Assembly (NCBI GenBank): GCA_002168195.1
Contig: NHBP01000028.1
Location: 1-27,565, forward strand
Direction of reading: 5' to 3'
Length of the DNA: 27,565 bases
Origin: Planctomycetaceae bacterium TMED10
GTDB taxonomy: Bacteria; Planctomycetota; Planctomycetia; Pirellulales; UBA7805
Positions within the stretch are counted from its first letter, which is position 1; each line of letters opens with the position of its first letter. The translations under genes were made by a program, and so were the position numbers. Under the pieces are notes generated by a model. The model was given only the letters and a program-made list of their open reading frames with translations, was not told the DNA's origin and made no database searches. Of this stretch, positions 1 through 7,616 are shown piece by piece.

Positions 1-59
1 ATAAGTCTCGTTTCTCTTAGCAAACAACTTCACAGTTCCTGGACCCCCTTAATTCCACG

Positions 60-323
60 ATGAATACACCAGCAATCTTTGATGCCCAGGCTATTCTCAC
101 GCGAGAGCAATTTAAAATCCGTGCAAAACTAATAGAAATCGCGGCCATTCTGGATCGCATTGATCGAGCGGATGGCGCGGTGGATCACGATAGGCGCATG
201 CTAGAGATTCGCAAGTCGTTGGAGGTACTGTCCGTTACAGATAGTGATAGTGATCGGGCTGCGCGGATACAAATGATTTATTCCAGAGAATTTGATTCCC
301 ATTGGAAAAAAATCTTGAAGTAA
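60..323 (+). CDS. small hypothetical protein (87 aa) in ebo-like cluster
   Basis: I do not recognise this protein. It is a complete reading frame: an in-frame TAG lies at 18-20 and the first ATG after it is at 60. No clear Shine-Dalgarno site precedes it. The product is charged and probably mostly helical, with a central stretch of alternating hydrophobic and charged residues (IEIAAILDRIDRADGAVDHD). It has no signal peptide, membrane segment or cysteine. It lies 71 bp before the TatD-like gene on the same strand, so the two are probably cotranscribed. By position it could be the counterpart of EboA, the unknown first protein of ebo clusters, but EboA proteins known to me are much longer. I infer only that it is a cluster-associated small protein. 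Confidence 0.6.
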   Translation: MNTPAIFDAQAILTREQFKIRAKLIEIAAILDRIDRADGAVDHDRRMLEIRKSLEVLSVTDSDSDRAARIQMIYSREFDSHWKKILK

Positions 324-394
324 ACGATTCTTAAACAGATATTAATCCCGAAGATACTAGCCGCCTTTCCCACTCGTAAAGTCTAGGAATATTA

Positions 395-1243
395 ATGTAC
401 TATTTTGACCCGCACATCCACATGGTCTCTCGAACCACCGATGACTACGAAACACTCGCAAAGATGGGTTGCGTGGGTGTAAGCGAACCGGCTTTTTGGG
501 CAGGTTACGATAGGGGCAGCCAAGACGGATTTCGAGATTACTTTCAACAGTTAACAGATTTCGAACCGAAAAGGGCCGGATGGTATGGAATTTCGCATTA
601 CACTTGGCTGTGTATCAATGCAAAGGAAGCAGAGAATGTAGAGTTGTCGAGAGAAGTCATCGCCATGATACCGGACTTTCTTGATCGCCCAGGTGTTTTG
701 GGTATCGGCGAAATTGGATTGAATAAAAATACAAAAAATGAAGCGATCATTTTTCTTGAGCATCTTGACTTGGCTGTCCGGACAGACGAACAAATTTTGA
801 TTCACACGCCACATCTCGAAGATAAATATCAGGGCACGCGAATGATTCTCGATATGTTGTGTGATGATTCAAGGTTAGATCATGAGAGAATTTGCGTCGA
901 TCATGTGGAAGAACATACTGCGGGAGAAGTTCTTGATAAAGGTTTTTGGGCAGGGATGACACTTTATCCAGTGAGTAAGTGCACGCCAGAGCGGGCGGTT
1001 GATATTGTCGAGAAATATGGACCTGAGCGACTGCTCGTTAATTCGGCAGGAGATTGGGGGCCTTCCAAACCGACAGCCGTCCCTGATTTCATTCTAGAAA
1101 TGCGTCTTCGTGGCCATCCAGAAAATTTGATCCGTCGTGTTGTGTACGAAAATCCGATCAAATTCTTCAGCCAGAGTCGTAATTTTTCTTTTACTCCACC
1201 TCAGATTGACGAACCCTGGTCAGACAAGACGGTTGTAGTGTGA
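395..1243 (+). CDS. TatD/amidohydrolase-family metal hydrolase (EboB-like)
   Basis: This is a 282-residue TIM-barrel metal hydrolase of the TatD/amidohydrolase superfamily. Metal ligands are visible: the N-terminal DPHIH motif (D5, H7, H9), GEIGL with E106, LIHTP with H137, DHVEEH with H170, and NSAGD with D220. The first strand starts at once after the initiator, so there is no signal peptide and the protein is cytosolic. AGGA at 385-388 lies 6 nt before the ATG, which supports this start. TatD-like hydrolases are the EboB component of ebo clusters, and the UbiA and phosphodiesterase-fold genes lie just beyond on the opposite strand, so an EboB-like role is likely. The substrate is unknown. 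A general TatD nuclease is less likely because the sequence is diverged and the context is metabolic. Confidence 0.8.
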   Translation: MYYFDPHIHMVSRTTDDYETLAKMGCVGVSEPAFWAGYDRGSQDGFRDYFQQLTDFEPKRAGWYGISHYTWLCINAKEAENVELSREVIAMIPDFLDRPGVLGIGEIGLNKNTKNEAIIFLEHLDLAVRTDEQILIHTPHLEDKYQGTRMILDMLCDDSRLDHERICVDHVEEHTAGEVLDKGFWAGMTLYPVSKCTPERAVDIVEKYGPERLLVNSAGDWGPSKPTAVPDFILEMRLRGHPENLIRRVVYENPIKFFSQSRNFSFTPPQIDEPWSDKTVVV

Positions 1244-1306
1244 GTCAGGTTGGCACTTTGATGGCAGCCAGAGAAGCATAAGCGATCTACCAACGCACGC
1301 GTCATC

Positions 1307-2632
1307 TTAAAATTGGTCAAGGATGAGTTGACACACGTTGTAATCGTGAAGAGCACCATTATGAAAACCGCTCTTTTTCAAGAGACCTGGATGGGAACTG
1401 CTAAAAATGCCCTGTTGATCCGATCGTGTTGCCGGGGCACCGTGAGAACCTTTGACCAGAGATGCATCAAGCGGAATACTTTTTGTGGCAGGGTCAAAAA
1501 ATAACTCGACCGGATCGTATCCTGGTTTTCTGTGAATGTCGACCGTGCGGGCGAAAGGTGGAGCCTTCTCATCTTCTTGCCAATAGTAATAGGCTTGCCA
1601 GCTTTCTGGTTCCGAAATCAAAATGATTTCGCCACTTCGTGGGTGATCAAGCTGATACTTTTTCCGATCTTTTCCCACAACAACTTCGGCAATTCCGGGA
1701 CTATCACGGAAGAGTTCGGCAATTTCTTCTGCATCCGTATTCGAAACCGGCTGTTGTAAAAAGATATGTGAGAATTGATGATCCACTAATGCCCAGGCCT
1801 TACTGGTACGAAAATCAATCCATTCGCCCTCATTCAGATAAACGTTTAAAAAGCCAGCCGAACGTAGGATTCGGTTCGGGTAGGACACATGATTCACGGG
1901 CACGATCGCATACTCGCTTGCTACAAGCCAAAGGACGTCTTTTTTCATGACACGCGGCATCTCTTGAAATAGCTTCCCCAGGAGGTTGTCTAATTCCAAG
2001 ACCGCGTTTTGTGCCTCGTCACTATCAGGGCCGGATCGTTGTGCGGCATAGTCAAGATGCGGTAGATAGATGTAAAAAAAATCAGGCTTGAAACGCCCAG
2101 CTGCCGTGATTGCCGAGTCAACAATCCATCGACTTGAAGCGATTCCAGCCTGAGGCCCCCAGAAATTCTGGAGAGGAAAATGCCCATGTTCAGCGAGTAG
2201 TTCGCCGTAGAGTGTTTCTGGTTTTGTATAGCACCAAAGTGATTCCGTACCGTCTGGGTTGTGAACAGGAGCTGGCATGCACACGTTTTGTGCGCTGCAC
2301 CCCTTGCTCAGCATGGGAAACCAGACCGCGCTTTGTTTGCCGCGTTGTGCAAGGAGATCCCAGACTTGAGGCTGCTGAATTTTTTCATTCCATGCGGTCC
2401 ACATTTCGACTTCCTGCGAATCACGCCAAAAAAATCCGTTGGCGACAACGCCATGATCCTGAGGTTGCGACCCACAAACCATATTGGACTGCACCGGCCA
2501 AGTGACACATGGAAAGCTCGGAATCAAATTTGCCCGTTCTCCCTTCTCGGCAACGGCCTGAAGGTTTTCCATGCTGTTAATGTCGTTTGGCCGCAGACCG
2601 GGCACTGAAAGAAGAAAGACAGATGAAGTCAT
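1307..2632 (-). CDS. alkaline phosphatase/nucleotide pyrophosphatase-fold protein (EboF-like)
   Basis: This 441-residue protein belongs to the type I phosphodiesterase/nucleotide pyrophosphatase family. The N-terminal pattern (SVPGLRPND, then PSFPCVTWPVQSN with candidate nucleophile T44, then SQPQDHGVVANGF) is typical. Later landmarks are YLPHLDYAAQRSGPD (D194), ASEY (E240, Y241) and GSHG (H398). Several canonical metal ligands are altered: the early Asp of VDG reads VPG, and the usual SDHG reads SEYA. The frame stays open further upstream (to 2860), but that part overlaps the UbiA gene. The ATG at 2632 overlaps the UbiA stop as ATGA, which fixes the start. This fold is the EboF component of ebo clusters. 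It may act on a phosphate or phosphodiester of the cluster product, or be a binding protein. Confidence 0.82.
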   Translation of the reverse strand: MTSSVFLLSVPGLRPNDINSMENLQAVAEKGERANLIPSFPCVTWPVQSNMVCGSQPQDHGVVANGFFWRDSQEVEMWTAWNEKIQQPQVWDLLAQRGKQSAVWFPMLSKGCSAQNVCMPAPVHNPDGTESLWCYTKPETLYGELLAEHGHFPLQNFWGPQAGIASSRWIVDSAITAAGRFKPDFFYIYLPHLDYAAQRSGPDSDEAQNAVLELDNLLGKLFQEMPRVMKKDVLWLVASEYAIVPVNHVSYPNRILRSAGFLNVYLNEGEWIDFRTSKAWALVDHQFSHIFLQQPVSNTDAEEIAELFRDSPGIAEVVVGKDRKKYQLDHPRSGEIILISEPESWQAYYYWQEDEKAPPFARTVDIHRKPGYDPVELFFDPATKSIPLDASLVKGSHGAPATRSDQQGIFSSSHPGLLKKSGFHNGALHDYNVCQLILDQF

Positions 2633-3588
2633 GTTGAGTAGATGAATTTTCCGAGGAAGATAGTTGGAATCAAGAGTGCGAGTAAAACAAGAGATTTCTC
2701 TTGACCTTGAACGGCAAAGATGATCGCTGCATCCAGTACGATTAGGGTTAAGAGGCAGAATTTGACTCCCACCTGCACATTGGTTGGAGTCGGTTCTAGG
2801 ACTGCCTTGCCACATCTCCAGGTGATTTGTAATGCGACTAGTAGCCAGAAACCAAACCAAATTCCAATATTTTGGCTTACCAATGTTTTATTTAGGGGCA
2901 TGAACTGCGGAAACGAATAAAGGCATGCCAGCCCCAGGCCCATCATAAGTAGACTTGCCGAGAGGTAAAATCGGTTGCTCCTTTCGGCTTCGGTACGCGC
3001 AAACCATGTGAGGCCAACAATGTAAATGCCAATCCCGACGATAATGAGAAAATGGCTCATCGTAAAAGCGGTAAACGTTCCCTCAACAACACTCATTCCC
3101 ATCATCACGTTGAGTGATCGACAGGTGCCCATCCCCAGGGGACCTAACCAATTTTTTTTGAACACTCCATCGTATGCCACTACGGCGGTTGCCAGTAACA
3201 GGGCGATCAGCAGCGTCCCTAGCGTGTGACTCATGAAACTGAGAATCATGGCCAGGATAGTACCGAGCACGAGCAATTGTGTGCCGAGCCACAAAGCTGT
3301 TGATTCAGGAACTCGGCGAGAGGGGATGGGTCTGGCGGGCCGTTCTTGCAGGTCTTTATTGCGATCAAAATAATCGTTGAGCACCATCCCTGCCAGATAA
3401 AAACAGCTCGACGAGAGAATCAGCAGAACCAAAATGCCAAGATGCGTTTCCGCAGGGCTTTCGCTACCGTTCAGTGCTGCCTGCGCGAACCAGTACCCCA
3501 TGATGACGTCTGCGATGGCCGTAAACACATTCGGTAATCGCAAAAGCTCTAAATAGGCACGAATTTTTGAATCAGGCCGGGGCATCAT
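2629..3588 (-). CDS. eboC: UbiA-family prenyltransferase (EboC-like)
   Basis: This is a polytopic membrane prenyltransferase of about 319 residues. The first Asp-rich motif is clear (NDYFDRNKDLQERPARPIPS), matching NDxxDxxxD followed by the RP.P.R pattern of UbiA enzymes. The second conserved region includes VAYDGVFKKNWLGPLGMGTCR and the RSLN that follows. About eight or nine hydrophobic segments span the rest. UbiA enzymes attach a prenyl chain from a prenyl diphosphate to an acceptor in the membrane. The TIM-barrel gene stops at 3592 directly before a run of possible starts (GTG 3591, ATG 3588, ATG 3585), and the stop overlaps the next gene by 4 bp. Translational coupling is therefore likely. 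The EboC assignment rests on the neighbours, not on a substrate-specific motif. Confidence 0.88.
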   Translation of the reverse strand: MMPRPDSKIRAYLELLRLPNVFTAIADVIMGYWFAQAALNGSESPAETHLGILVLLILSSSCFYLAGMVLNDYFDRNKDLQERPARPIPSRRVPESTALWLGTQLLVLGTILAMILSFMSHTLGTLLIALLLATAVVAYDGVFKKNWLGPLGMGTCRSLNVMMGMSVVEGTFTAFTMSHFLIIVGIGIYIVGLTWFARTEAERSNRFYLSASLLMMGLGLACLYSFPQFMPLNKTLVSQNIGIWFGFWLLVALQITWRCGKAVLEPTPTNVQVGVKFCLLTLIVLDAAIIFAVQGQEKSLVLLALLIPTIFLGKFIYST

Positions 3589-3591
3589 CAC

Positions 3592-4452
3592 TCACTGGAC
3601 AGGAATCTCTAGGTGTTGCATCGTGCGTTGCAGAAATGAGAACGCTTCTCGAGATGCTTTGTCTGGTTCATCGATGTAGGGATAGAGTTCAACGGTTATC
3701 CAGCCATCATAGTTCGTCCGCGCAATTTCACGGAGCGTTGCTTCAAAATCAATCGCACCGTGTCCCGGTATCAGGTGGGCATGCTTGCGGGAGGCTGCGA
3801 TGTCCTCAAAGTGGTAATGTCTCGTGTGTGATTGCATTTTAGCAATCCAGTCTTGAGGATCCTCTCCCACACAGAAAGCGTGCCCAATGTCAAAGTTCAA
3901 CCCAATTTTATCGGAATCAATTCGATCAATGAATTCCAGATATTGGCCAAATGTCTCAATCATTAATTCTGGTTCAGGTTCAATCAACAAATCGACGCCC
4001 ACTGACTCAGCCAACTCAACACAAGGCATTAACTCTTCGTAGAAAATGTCAGCCCCGACTTTCCAAGACTGATTTTCGGTGAGCAGTCCGCCTGGTTCCG
4101 TGGTAATGCAGGGGGCCCCAAGGTCTGCTGCGAGTTGCAAGGCGCGTTTTGTGTGTTCTCTGCGGATAGCGCGGTAGTGCGGATCGGGGTCGGTCCATCC
4201 GGGATGCCAGTAAGGTTGTCTGGGATCAGCGACCGCATTCATCATAAAGGCGTTGATGTTAGAGATAGTCAGCTTATGCTCATCAAGAGATTGACGAATA
4301 GATTCTTTGCGTTCCTCGAGTAAACCCGCAGGCCATGCGTGAGGAACATCGGCTAAAATTTCTATACCTCGGTAACCATCAGTGGCAATTTGTGCAATCG
4401 TCTCCTCAATGGAGAAGTGCATGTAGGCATTACTACTGAATGCAAGTTTCAT
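3592..4452 (-). CDS. sugar phosphate isomerase/epimerase-like TIM-barrel protein
   Basis: This 286-residue protein is a xylose-isomerase-like TIM barrel (AP endonuclease 2 family). The pattern is visible from the first strand (MKLAFSSNAYMHFSIEETI) through TTEPGG, LLIEPEPE, GLNFDIGHAF, HYHFEDIA and ITVELYP. The conserved Glu, Asp and His residues at strand ends would bind a divalent metal. There is no signal peptide. ATG at 4452 is preferred over the TTG at 4455. The stop is directly next to the UbiA start. Ebo clusters contain a TIM-barrel protein, EboE, but the EboE I know is longer and opens differently, so this is an analogue or distant relative rather than a sure EboE. A sugar, cyclitol or keto-acid substrate is possible. 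Confidence 0.8.
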   Translation of the reverse strand: MKLAFSSNAYMHFSIEETIAQIATDGYRGIEILADVPHAWPAGLLEERKESIRQSLDEHKLTISNINAFMMNAVADPRQPYWHPGWTDPDPHYRAIRREHTKRALQLAADLGAPCITTEPGGLLTENQSWKVGADIFYEELMPCVELAESVGVDLLIEPEPELMIETFGQYLEFIDRIDSDKIGLNFDIGHAFCVGEDPQDWIAKMQSHTRHYHFEDIAASRKHAHLIPGHGAIDFEATLREIARTNYDGWITVELYPYIDEPDKASREAFSFLQRTMQHLEIPVQ

Positions 4453-4464
4453 CAAAGTACCAAT

Positions 4465-4485
4465 CTATTCATGTACTATTCATGT
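4465..4485 (-). repeat. tandem 10-bp direct repeat upstream of the TIM-barrel gene
   Basis: On the plus strand CTATTCATGT occurs at 4465-4474 and again at 4476-4485, one base apart, which gives an 11-bp period (about one helical turn). It lies 13 to 33 bp upstream of the ATG at 4452, in the 87-bp gap between the second ABC permease and the TIM-barrel gene. Such spacing could suit a regulator binding one DNA face, or it may be chance. No clear promoter or terminator is visible in this gap. Confidence 0.45.
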
Positions 4486-4539
4486 CGGGGAGGCTCTATG
4501 GTGCCTCAATCGTGCGGTGCCTGCAATCCCCGCCATCGG

Positions 4540-5439
4540 CTAACTGCTAGCGCTGCGATATCCGCGAAGTGCTTGATAGAAAACCATACGGCTCACAAGA
4601 AAGCTTATAATTGTTCCAAAAATGGCATACACCGCGAGCCATGTATTGTCGGGATCCAGCGGTTTTGCTAACAGCCGAGCTGGCACATTCACCGCGAGCA
4701 GCACGGGAATAACGTAAGAAAAAAAGGTTCGTAATGACCCGCCGATCCAGCGCCGCGGGTCTCCCGCAGGCCCGCTATAAATTTCCATTGGATAGCGCGA
4801 AAAATTGGTGATATAGAACCAGAAATTGTAGAGCGATTGATTCCTCCCAAGCCAAATACTGGTCGCGGAAAGTGCGATCATCAGGCTGTAGAGAATGATG
4901 ATTCCACACAGTACATACACCGGATAGAGCAGCAACTGTATCGGGTGTAATGAAAAATCTGCTTGCCGGTAACATAAATGCCAGAGAGAGAAAAATAATA
5001 ACAGAATAGCAAACCCGGTATTGCCGAAACCGGACCAATTCACCTTCTGTAAGGAAATCAGAAACTGTGTGTCAATCGGTTTAAGCAGCGCGAAATCAAG
5101 ATTGCCAGTTCGAATAAGCTCACTGAATTCCTGTGCATTAGGCATGAAGAAAGTTTGCACCAAGCTATTTACAATAGCCACGGTTGCAAAGAAAACAAAA
5201 AACTCATACTGCGTCCATCCGGTTGCGACACCGATAACATCCGTATAAGAGAAAATCAAAAGATAAAAACCGAGGTTCATGAACATCCAAGAAAGAGAAG
5301 AAATAGTCTCAATAATGAAATTGGATCGAAATGTCATATCTCGGACGAGGCTATTTCGGGCGAACGTCAGAAAGACCCGACCGTAATGGGGTTTCTGCGC
5401 GTCGCTGATGGTCTCTGTTTGTGATGAAAATCGCCCCAC
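4540..5439 (-). CDS. ABC-2 type transporter permease (COG3694-like)
   Basis: This is a 299-residue integral membrane subunit of an ABC-2 exporter. About six hydrophobic segments are visible, and a cytoplasmic coupling region reads ELIRTGNLDFALLKPIDTQF, which is typical of the COG3694 permease that pairs with COG4587 and COG4586 proteins. The start is GTG at 5439, with AGAAAGG about 10 nt upstream. It follows the other permease by 16 bp and precedes the TIM-barrel gene by 87 bp. It should form a heterodimeric channel with the preceding permease. The substrate is unknown; the ebo-like neighbours suggest a lipid-linked or hydrophobic metabolite. Confidence 0.85.
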   Translation of the reverse strand: MGRFSSQTETISDAQKPHYGRVFLTFARNSLVRDMTFRSNFIIETISSLSWMFMNLGFYLLIFSYTDVIGVATGWTQYEFFVFFATVAIVNSLVQTFFMPNAQEFSELIRTGNLDFALLKPIDTQFLISLQKVNWSGFGNTGFAILLLFFSLWHLCYRQADFSLHPIQLLLYPVYVLCGIIILYSLMIALSATSIWLGRNQSLYNFWFYITNFSRYPMEIYSGPAGDPRRWIGGSLRTFFSYVIPVLLAVNVPARLLAKPLDPDNTWLAVYAIFGTIISFLVSRMVFYQALRGYRSASS

Positions 5440-5455
5440 TATTTTTTTACCTTTC

Positions 5456-6313
5456 TCACCCGCCGAATCCGCTATAGCGTTTCACGCCACGGTTAAAAGC
5501 GATTCGGCATACAATGATAAAAAAGAGAACCCATGCGGATTCAATCCAAAGTGCTGTAATCAAGGTTTCCCCCTCGATTTTTCCAAGCCAGACGGCTGCC
5601 GGGAAATACGCTAAATATTGGAGCGGCAGGGCCTCGCACACGTGGTTCCAGGGATACGGAAGAATATCGAGAGGGAACATGTGCCCCGAGAAAAAGAAAT
5701 TGAAGAGCATGTAGATAAAGAGAAGCGAACTAACTTCCAAGAACCAAAATCCAATCAACCCGATCGCAGTTTCAAGGAAGAATCCAAGGAAAAACGCCAT
5801 TACCAGGGAGATTGCAAATGCAATCATCGTTTCCGCCGATGGCAGCGAAGGGAAAAAGTCCCGGCAGAGGAAAAAGACGAGCGCAAAAGGACCGATAGCG
5901 ACTCCATAGTAAACGAGTTTATGTGCCAGGCGATTTAAAAGAAGAAAGCCAATCATATCAATGGGTTGAATCAGATACTTTTTAACCGACCCATCTCGGA
6001 TCTCTGTGGCAATTCCTGAAGCAAGTCCCGGCATGCTCGAAAATGCGCGTGCAACCATTGTCAGTAAATAATATGCAATGAAGTCATGATAACTGTAGCC
6101 AGCAATTTTTCCGGAAATCGTTTCAAAAATTGTTCCCCAAAGAAAAATTTGTGTAACGATTGGTAGAAATCGCATCAACGTACCCAACGCAAAATCACCG
6201 CGATAGACGAGTCGCTCCTCGAGGCAAATACGTAGAATAGTCCACCAAGTCACCAGCGTGTCCTGCGGTGAACCAAAAAGAGACCAGCTTTTCTTGTAAA
6301 TAGTTTCTCGCAC
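5456..6313 (-). CDS. ABC-2 type transporter permease (COG4587-like)
   Basis: This is a 285-residue membrane protein with about six transmembrane segments. It carries the family motif [19 protein letters not shown] in the cytoplasmic loop, as in COG4587 permeases. The frame starts with GTG at 6313; no in-frame ATG is closer to the usual N-terminus. The gene follows the ATPase by 58 bp and precedes the second permease by 16 bp, all on the minus strand, so the three form one exporter operon. The related permease downstream shares the same loop pattern, which suggests the two arose by duplication and work as a heterodimer in the inner membrane. Confidence 0.85.
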   Translation of the reverse strand: MRETIYKKSWSLFGSPQDTLVTWWTILRICLEERLVYRGDFALGTLMRFLPIVTQIFLWGTIFETISGKIAGYSYHDFIAYYLLTMVARAFSSMPGLASGIATEIRDGSVKKYLIQPIDMIGFLLLNRLAHKLVYYGVAIGPFALVFFLCRDFFPSLPSAETMIAFAISLVMAFFLGFFLETAIGLIGFWFLEVSSLLFIYMLFNFFFSGHMFPLDILPYPWNHVCEALPLQYLAYFPAAVWLGKIEGETLITALWIESAWVLFFIIVCRIAFNRGVKRYSGFGG

Positions 6314-6371
6314 AGGATGATCGTTTTGATAACTCGCTGGAGGTTTTTGCCAATTGAGTCTGAGTTAGGCT

Positions 6372-7391
6372 TTAAGAATCCTGGACGGTTCCTGTTGCTG
6401 TGCGTTCAAATTCCTGACGCGCAATGGAGAACATTTCCGCGATGACGTTTTCGAGTGGTGGATCTTCCACACTCACATCTTCAACTGGATGTTGCTGTAG
6501 GATTGCGGCCAGGCTATCGGTGACCGTTTGTTTCGCTACGCGTATTTTGATGCGGGGAGCTTGTTCTTCGATGATCTCCCCATATCGACTGATGTCGTGG
6601 GGCAGGCAATGGTCAGCAAACTGCAGCGTGATAACTTTATGTGTACTGAACCGCTCGATGATATCTCCTAGCGAGCCATCGTGAACAATCACACCCTCGG
6701 CAACAATCACGACACGGTTGCAGAGAGCCACAACATCTTTCATATAGTGACTCGTGAGGAGGATAGTTATTTCTTTTAATTTTTGATAGTAGCGTAGGAA
6801 ATTTTGAATATTGTGCTGGGCAACCACATCAAGACCGATGGTTGGTTCGTCAAGAAAAAGCACTTCTGGAGAATGTAAAAGTGCGGCGATGAGTTCCATT
6901 TTCATTCTCTCGCCGAGCGATAGTTCGCGGACAGGCTGGCCCAATAATTTGCGTACTTCAAGTAAATCCACCAATTCATCGCGACGAGCAACAAATGCCT
7001 GCGGTTCAATGCGATAGATTTGCTGGTGGAGGCGGAATGATTCCTGTGCCGGAAGATCCCACCAAAGTTGATTTTTCTGTCCCATTACCAGGGCAAAGCG
7101 TCGGCGGTAGGCGTTTTCCCTTCGCCAAGGGACATGACCGAGTACATGAGCCATTCCTGCACTTGGCGAGATGACTCCGGAAAGCAGTTTAAGGGTCGTG
7201 GTTTTCCCGGCACCATTGGGTCCCAGAAAGGCAACAAACTCGCCTTGATCAACTGATAAATCAATACCTCGAACGGCCTCTACCATGCGGTGCTTTCGGC
7301 GGAAGAGGCCCTTAAAAGATGCCCGCAACCCCTCCTGTTTTTGGTAGATCTTGTAGGTCTTGCGAAGTCCTTCGATGCGAATCGTTTCCAT
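6372..7391 (-). CDS. ABC transporter ATP-binding protein (COG4586-like)
   Basis: This 339-residue ATPase drives the adjacent ABC-2 permeases. The Walker A motif is GPNGAGKTTT (residues 57-66). The Q-loop follows, the signature is LSLGE rather than LSGGQ, and Walker B plus D-loop read VLFLDEPTIGLD. The H-loop is ILLTSHYMKD. An extra C-terminal domain of about 100 residues follows, as usual in COG4586 proteins. The start at 7391 is the first ATG and gives the expected N-terminus. It is the first gene of the minus-strand run that continues into the UbiA and phosphodiesterase-fold genes. A TATAAT lies directly upstream, which raises the possibility of a leaderless message. Confidence 0.92.
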   Translation of the reverse strand: METIRIEGLRKTYKIYQKQEGLRASFKGLFRRKHRMVEAVRGIDLSVDQGEFVAFLGPNGAGKTTTLKLLSGVISPSAGMAHVLGHVPWRRENAYRRRFALVMGQKNQLWWDLPAQESFRLHQQIYRIEPQAFVARRDELVDLLEVRKLLGQPVRELSLGERMKMELIAALLHSPEVLFLDEPTIGLDVVAQHNIQNFLRYYQKLKEITILLTSHYMKDVVALCNRVVIVAEGVIVHDGSLGDIIERFSTHKVITLQFADHCLPHDISRYGEIIEEQAPRIKIRVAKQTVTDSLAAILQQHPVEDVSVEDPPLENVIAEMFSIARQEFERTATGTVQDS

Positions 7392-7397
7392 AGCGCG

Positions 7398-7403
7398 ATT
7401 ATA
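7398..7403 (-). promoter_or_regulatory. candidate -10 element, possibly for a leaderless ABC transporter mRNA
   Basis: TATAAT occurs on the minus strand 6 bp upstream of the ABC ATPase ATG (7391). Transcription would begin at or next to the start codon, giving a leaderless transcript. No good -35 element lies 16 to 18 bp further upstream, so this is only a candidate. Confidence 0.35.
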
Positions 7404-7558
7404 GGAGACAGGTAGATGGGAGCATAGTAACGGGAGATTCTACGATTAGACCGAACCACGTCGATTCCACTGAATTTTTCCCCGGACTGAGTGATTCGGT
7501 ACGTTCGATATTCCCGTGGGCGAGACTGTTTGATTGCACAAAGCCCATGTCCTTCGCG

Positions 7559-7587
7559 TTGTCGAATATTTGGGATTTCTCTATAAT
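7559..7587 (+). promoter_or_regulatory. sigma70-type promoter for ispF-cysS
   Basis: TTGTCG at 7559-7564 and a perfect TATAAT at 7582-7587 are separated by 17 bp. Transcription would start near 7594, leaving a leader of about 23 nt that contains the Shine-Dalgarno site GGGAGGA before ispF. It is one of the best promoter matches in the window. The 225-bp gap it lies in (7392-7616) also separates the divergent ABC transporter operon. Confidence 0.65.
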
Positions 7588-7602
7588 ACGCCCGTTTTGT
7601 CA

Positions 7603-7609
7603 GGGAGGA
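7603..7609 (+). promoter_or_regulatory. ribosome binding site of ispF
   Basis: GGGAGGA is a strong Shine-Dalgarno match. It lies 7 nt before ACG at 7617, the optimal distance. There is no ATG, GTG or TTG in frame between it and the conserved IspF N-terminus. This site therefore decides the start and points to ACG (or less likely ATT at 7611) as the initiation codon. Confidence 0.65.
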
Positions 7610-7616
7610 AATTGGT

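Noticed and set aside
2633..2860. Upstream extension of the phosphodiesterase-fold reading frame (76 more codons)
   Set aside because: It overlaps the UbiA gene in another frame, looks unlike the family, and the ATGA overlap at 2629-2632 gives a natural start.
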